From contig JAUCEF010000007.1 of the NCBI GenBank assembly GCA_033558025.1, forward strand, positions 3,472,001 to 3,536,000: DNA of 64,000 bases. The letters are read 5' to 3'. The stretch is from Phytophthora sp. 'mugwort'. Its lineage: Eukaryota; Oomycota; Peronosporomycetes; Peronosporales; Peronosporaceae. Both the position numbers and the translations under genes were made by a program. This document shows positions 61,350 to 64,000 of this stretch, one piece after another (position 1 is the first letter of the stretch; the number at the start of each line of letters is the position of its first letter). A model generated the notes under the pieces. It was given only the letters and a program-made list of their open reading frames with translations. It did no database searches and had not been told where the DNA came from.

Positions 61350-64000
61350 CTAGACTGCTTTCTGCTGGGCTTCCTTCTCTTTCTTCTTCTTCTCCTTCTT
61401 CTCGCGGCGACGTGCTTCCTCGGTTTCTCGGTGACGCTTGCGCTCGTCGAATTTACGTACTCGGGCGGCAAGCAGTTCACGTCGGCGATTAAACTCGTGC
61501 GGGTCATCACCACTCTCGGCCAACTTGTCCAGTTTGCGTTGTTCCTTTGCAATGGCCAACTCCTCCTCCACATCGCGTAACTTTTCGGCCTTGCGTTGCT
61601 CACGTGCAGCTTCAGCTCTTGCCAATTTCTCCTGCTGAGCAAGTTCCTGCTCCTCCAACTTCCGTTTCACGAATTCTTCAGGGTCCTCTTGTTGAAGACG
61701 TGTAAGCTCGGCCTCTGCCTCGGCGCGCTGATGTTCTTGCTGACTCTGTAGAGCCTCGCGTTCGGCAGCCTGACGGTGGGCCTCGGCGCGTTGAAGTGCA
61801 ATGGCGTGGTATTCGTCCTCCTGCTGCATAATCACACATAAGTTAAGCACGCCTGCGCTGAAGATGAAATCTCGGCACAGTGTGGAAAATGCGGCGAACT
61901 CCAGGGGTGGTCTTTCAACATCTTCATCCTGCGCTTCGTTGATCTGGAGCAGGTCAGATGCAAGGTATTCTAGCAACAAATCGAAAACGAATTCGTCTTG
62001 GAAGTGGGCCACCCGCTGTCGCTGTGTTTCTGGAAGCACCTCCCATAATTCGGCGAAAACGGCCCGAAGGCTCAATTTCAATTCTTCAGGACCCCGCTGT
62101 CGTCTCCGGTGCTTGCTGCGTAGCTCCTCCATTCGAGCTGCCTCGGCGAACTGGTGCTTCTCGAAAAGCACCTCAAGTGCCGCTGTAAACTCGCGTCCAT
62201 TCCGTAGATATCGGTCTAGCGCCGTCATATTTTCGTCGGACTGTGCTCGCATCATGACTGAGTCGTCCCAGAAAACTATCTTCCCCATAGGCACGTACTT
62301 CGCCCACCAGGTTGGGAACCGTCGATGCTGGGTAATGGGGTGGGCACTATCCACTTCTCCGTCATCAGCGATAAACTTTGTCTCGATTCTGGCAACTTTG
62401 GTTTGTCCACCAACCGCGCCCCGTTCCACAGACTTCTCTGCCTGTTCCCGAGTAACTACAGCATGCGTCAAAAGGTAGTTTTTGCTGCTCACGACGCTGT
62501 GAGCAAAAGTAAACCGTTCATTTCGCGCGGCACCGAGAAATGTAGGGCATGCAGTACCAGCAAGAGCCAAATTTTCAAAGTCAGGCTCAACACGAGCTGT
62601 AAGTGGACCGACAGTGAGGCTACGAGCGGACAGCTTGGTTTCGTGATCTTGTAGCATTGTTTCAAGACCAACACGCATTCCACCACTGAGCACGATTATA
62701 TCTCGGCCTTGGTATTTAGCCTTCCACCGGAAGAGTAGATTCAGTAATTGCTCTAACTGTCGGCGGCACGAAACCCAATGTTGGGACACTGTTTGACGGT
62801 CATATAGTTTCCATCGACCGATATCCTCTTCTTGAGCAGGGTCGACGCCGGAAAACGTTGCTTCCTCACGCATAGCGTCCACCTGTTTGGCGTCTGTGAG
62901 AATCAGTGGAAGTTCCATACACAGCACAAATATCATGATTGCCTTCTTTTTGAGAGCTTTTTCAAGTTGCTGCCATTGCATTTCCCCGATAACCGCGCAC
63001 TCTTGACGGGTAAGCGGAGTCATGAGTCGATTATTACAAGTCACAACGTCGTCACGAGGAGTACTGCGCATATCGCACATGAAGATTCCAACCTCGCCAG
63101 TCTGAATGAATTGGGCCGTGTCGCTACGTTCACCAACTGTTTCCGTCAGTGATTCACCTTCATTCTGACTTTGATTTTCGAAATTATTTGCATTTGCCTG
63201 ACTCCCACTCAAGGGTACCGGGCTTTTGTTGTCCAGCTTTTCCATGCCTTCAAGTTGGTCTGCATTATTTCGTGATTGCTCGGGAAATAAAACACCACTG
63301 ACACCAGGTCTGGGCAACAGTGAGTCGGAGGTTACCCCATCGACAGTGGTAGGAGAATCAGGCAACATTAATGAAATCTGGTAATCTGCAACAATCAGTT
63401 TAGCCTCAGAAAGCACAAGTTGTGCGGCTTTTGTGTTAAGTACTTCGTGGTTTCGAAAGAATGGCGCGATGTCGGCTTGTGAGCGTAGGAACCAATTGCT
63501 CGTATGTGCGAGAGTTTCACGCACGTTCGGTACGTTCCAACATAAACGATAGCGCTGCTGCAAACGCTGCCGTACTTTTCGACGCAGTGATGCTAGCTGG
63601 GAATCTGTTGCATCATCTTTTTCAGTACATTTCTCTCGAGTATTCAATTCTCGGCGAACCCACTCAAAGCAGTCAAATACAGCTTCATGCATTGGTACTT
63701 GGCCACCCAAGTGCAACATCATGTCGAGACCACACCAAGATACTTGAACACGCTTCTTGATCGCCACCCACAAACTGTCAGTCGACTCCTCCATTTGTTC
63801 AGGAAAGTTAGAACTTACAGCCACGAAGCTTAAAGCAGCTGAATCGCTTGAAGGTGTATGAAAGCTCCCACGACGGCTTTCCGAATTCGCGATACCATCA
63901 AAACGGTAAATATACCGACGTTCTGGTACTAGAGTTGGAATTTCAAATACATGCGGGTGGTAGCGCTCCAAAACTTTCCCGACGCGAACCTCTTCGTTGG
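61350..64000 (-). CDS. PhoD-like metallophosphatase homologue with degenerate metal site, 5' end missing
   Basis: The frame is open from the right edge to the stop at 61,350 (about 883 codons); the start lies outside the window. The first part (VLERYHPHVFEIPTLVPERRYIYRFDG) and blocks such as MMLHLGGQVPMHEAVFDCFEW, YRLCWNVPNVRETLAHTSN and GRDIIVLSGGMRVGLETMLQD follow the PhoD-like pattern. Where active PhoD proteins have GDQ and SGDxH, this one has GGQ and SGGMR, so the metal ligands look lost. The C-terminal 250 residues are a very long charged helix (Glu/Lys/Arg/Gln) ending in a KKEKKKKEKE-type tail. It is likely a non-catalytic scaffold. Family confidence is moderate because the N-terminus is missing. 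Confidence 0.65.
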   Translation of the reverse strand, partial: NEEVRVGKVLERYHPHVFEIPTLVPERRYIYRFDGIANSESRRGSFHTPSSDSAALSFVAVSSNFPEQMEESTDSLWVAIKKRVQVSWCGLDMMLHLGGQVPMHEAVFDCFEWVRRELNTREKCTEKDDATDSQLASLRRKVRQRLQQRYRLCWNVPNVRETLAHTSNWFLRSQADIAPFFRNHEVLNTKAAQLVLSEAKLIVADYQISLMLPDSPTTVDGVTSDSLLPRPGVSGVLFPEQSRNNADQLEGMEKLDNKSPVPLSGSQANANNFENQSQNEGESLTETVGERSDTAQFIQTGEVGIFMCDMRSTPRDDVVTCNNRLMTPLTRQECAVIGEMQWQQLEKALKKKAIMIFVLCMELPLILTDAKQVDAMREEATFSGVDPAQEEDIGRWKLYDRQTVSQHWVSCRRQLEQLLNLLFRWKAKYQGRDIIVLSGGMRVGLETMLQDHETKLSARSLTVGPLTARVEPDFENLALAGTACPTFLGAARNERFTFAHSVVSSKNYLLTHAVVTREQAEKSVERGAVGGQTKVARIETKFIADDGEVDSAHPITQHRRFPTWWAKYVPMGKIVFWDDSVMMRAQSDENMTALDRYLRNGREFTAALEVLFEKHQFAEAARMEELRSKHRRRQRGPEELKLSLRAVFAELWEVLPETQRQRVAHFQDEFVFDLLLEYLASDLLQINEAQDEDVERPPLEFAAFSTLCRDFIFSAGVLNLCVIMQQEDEYHAIALQRAEAHRQAAEREALQSQQEHQRAEAEAELTRLQQEDPEEFVKRKLEEQELAQQEKLARAEAAREQRKAEKLRDVEEELAIAKEQRKLDKLAESGDDPHEFNRRRELLAARVRKFDERKRHRETEEARRREKKEKKKKEKEAQQKAV

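Noticed and set aside
61801..62478. 225-codon plus-strand frame opposite the PhoD-like gene
   Set aside because: Antisense shadow rich in Ser/Arg/Cys; no domain.
1..64000. Secreted effector genes (RXLR or Crinkler type), CRISPR arrays, rRNA
   Set aside because: I looked for a signal peptide followed by RxLR or LxLFLAK in plausible frames and saw none; no regularly spaced repeats or rRNA sequence are present.

Overview
The window looks like nuclear DNA of an oomycete, most likely Phytophthora or a close relative. The signs are short spliced introns (about 65-105 bp, GT..AG) in otherwise compact, GC-rich genes, protein families common in that group (six-PH protein, FYVE-GAF proteins, large ankyrin/EF-hand fusions, ZSWIM-type transposases carrying a Ulp1 domain), and a dense load of decayed transposons. 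This is inferred from family content; no species marker is present.

Layout. Positions 1-14,240 are repeat-dominated: a broken Ty1/copia element on the minus strand (about 337-5,210), a frameshifted ankyrin-repeat pseudogene (about 5,290-6,299), a second copia element on the plus strand with both LTRs (6,412-11,813) whose 3' LTR is split by a 369-bp solo LTR, and a Tc1/mariner element with TIRs of more than 200 bp (12,362-13,947). Two intact genes follow: a six-PH-domain protein (14,344-17,145) and a MATE transporter (17,990-19,678). From about 19,700 to 37,000 the DNA is again repeat-rich: an RPA1-like remnant, a gypsy integrase scrap, a large spliced but damaged transposase/SWIM/Ulp1 gene (23,891-29,711), an LTR behind a 17-G tract, a hAT remnant and a MITE-like element.

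From 37,122 to the right edge the window is gene-dense and mostly intact: two tail-to-tail FYVE-GAF paralogues, a gene of unknown function, two prolyl 4-hydroxylase paralogues with gene fragments between them, GINS subunit PSF1 (six exons rebuilt here), a roughly 1,720-residue EF-hand/dsRBM-like/ankyrin/WW/TRAF-zinc/glycine-rich fusion, a three-exon acylated protein kinase, mitochondrial ATP synthase subunit b (three exons), transcription elongation factor Elf1 (three exons), and a PhoD-like protein running off the right edge. These genes do not form one pathway; they are housekeeping (replication, respiration, transcription) and signalling genes side by side. The strongest points for follow-up are the transposase-Ulp1 gene and its intron word TGTTGCT, the primer-binding site/start-codon overlap in both copia elements, the split catalytic core of the hydroxylases, and the large domain fusion.
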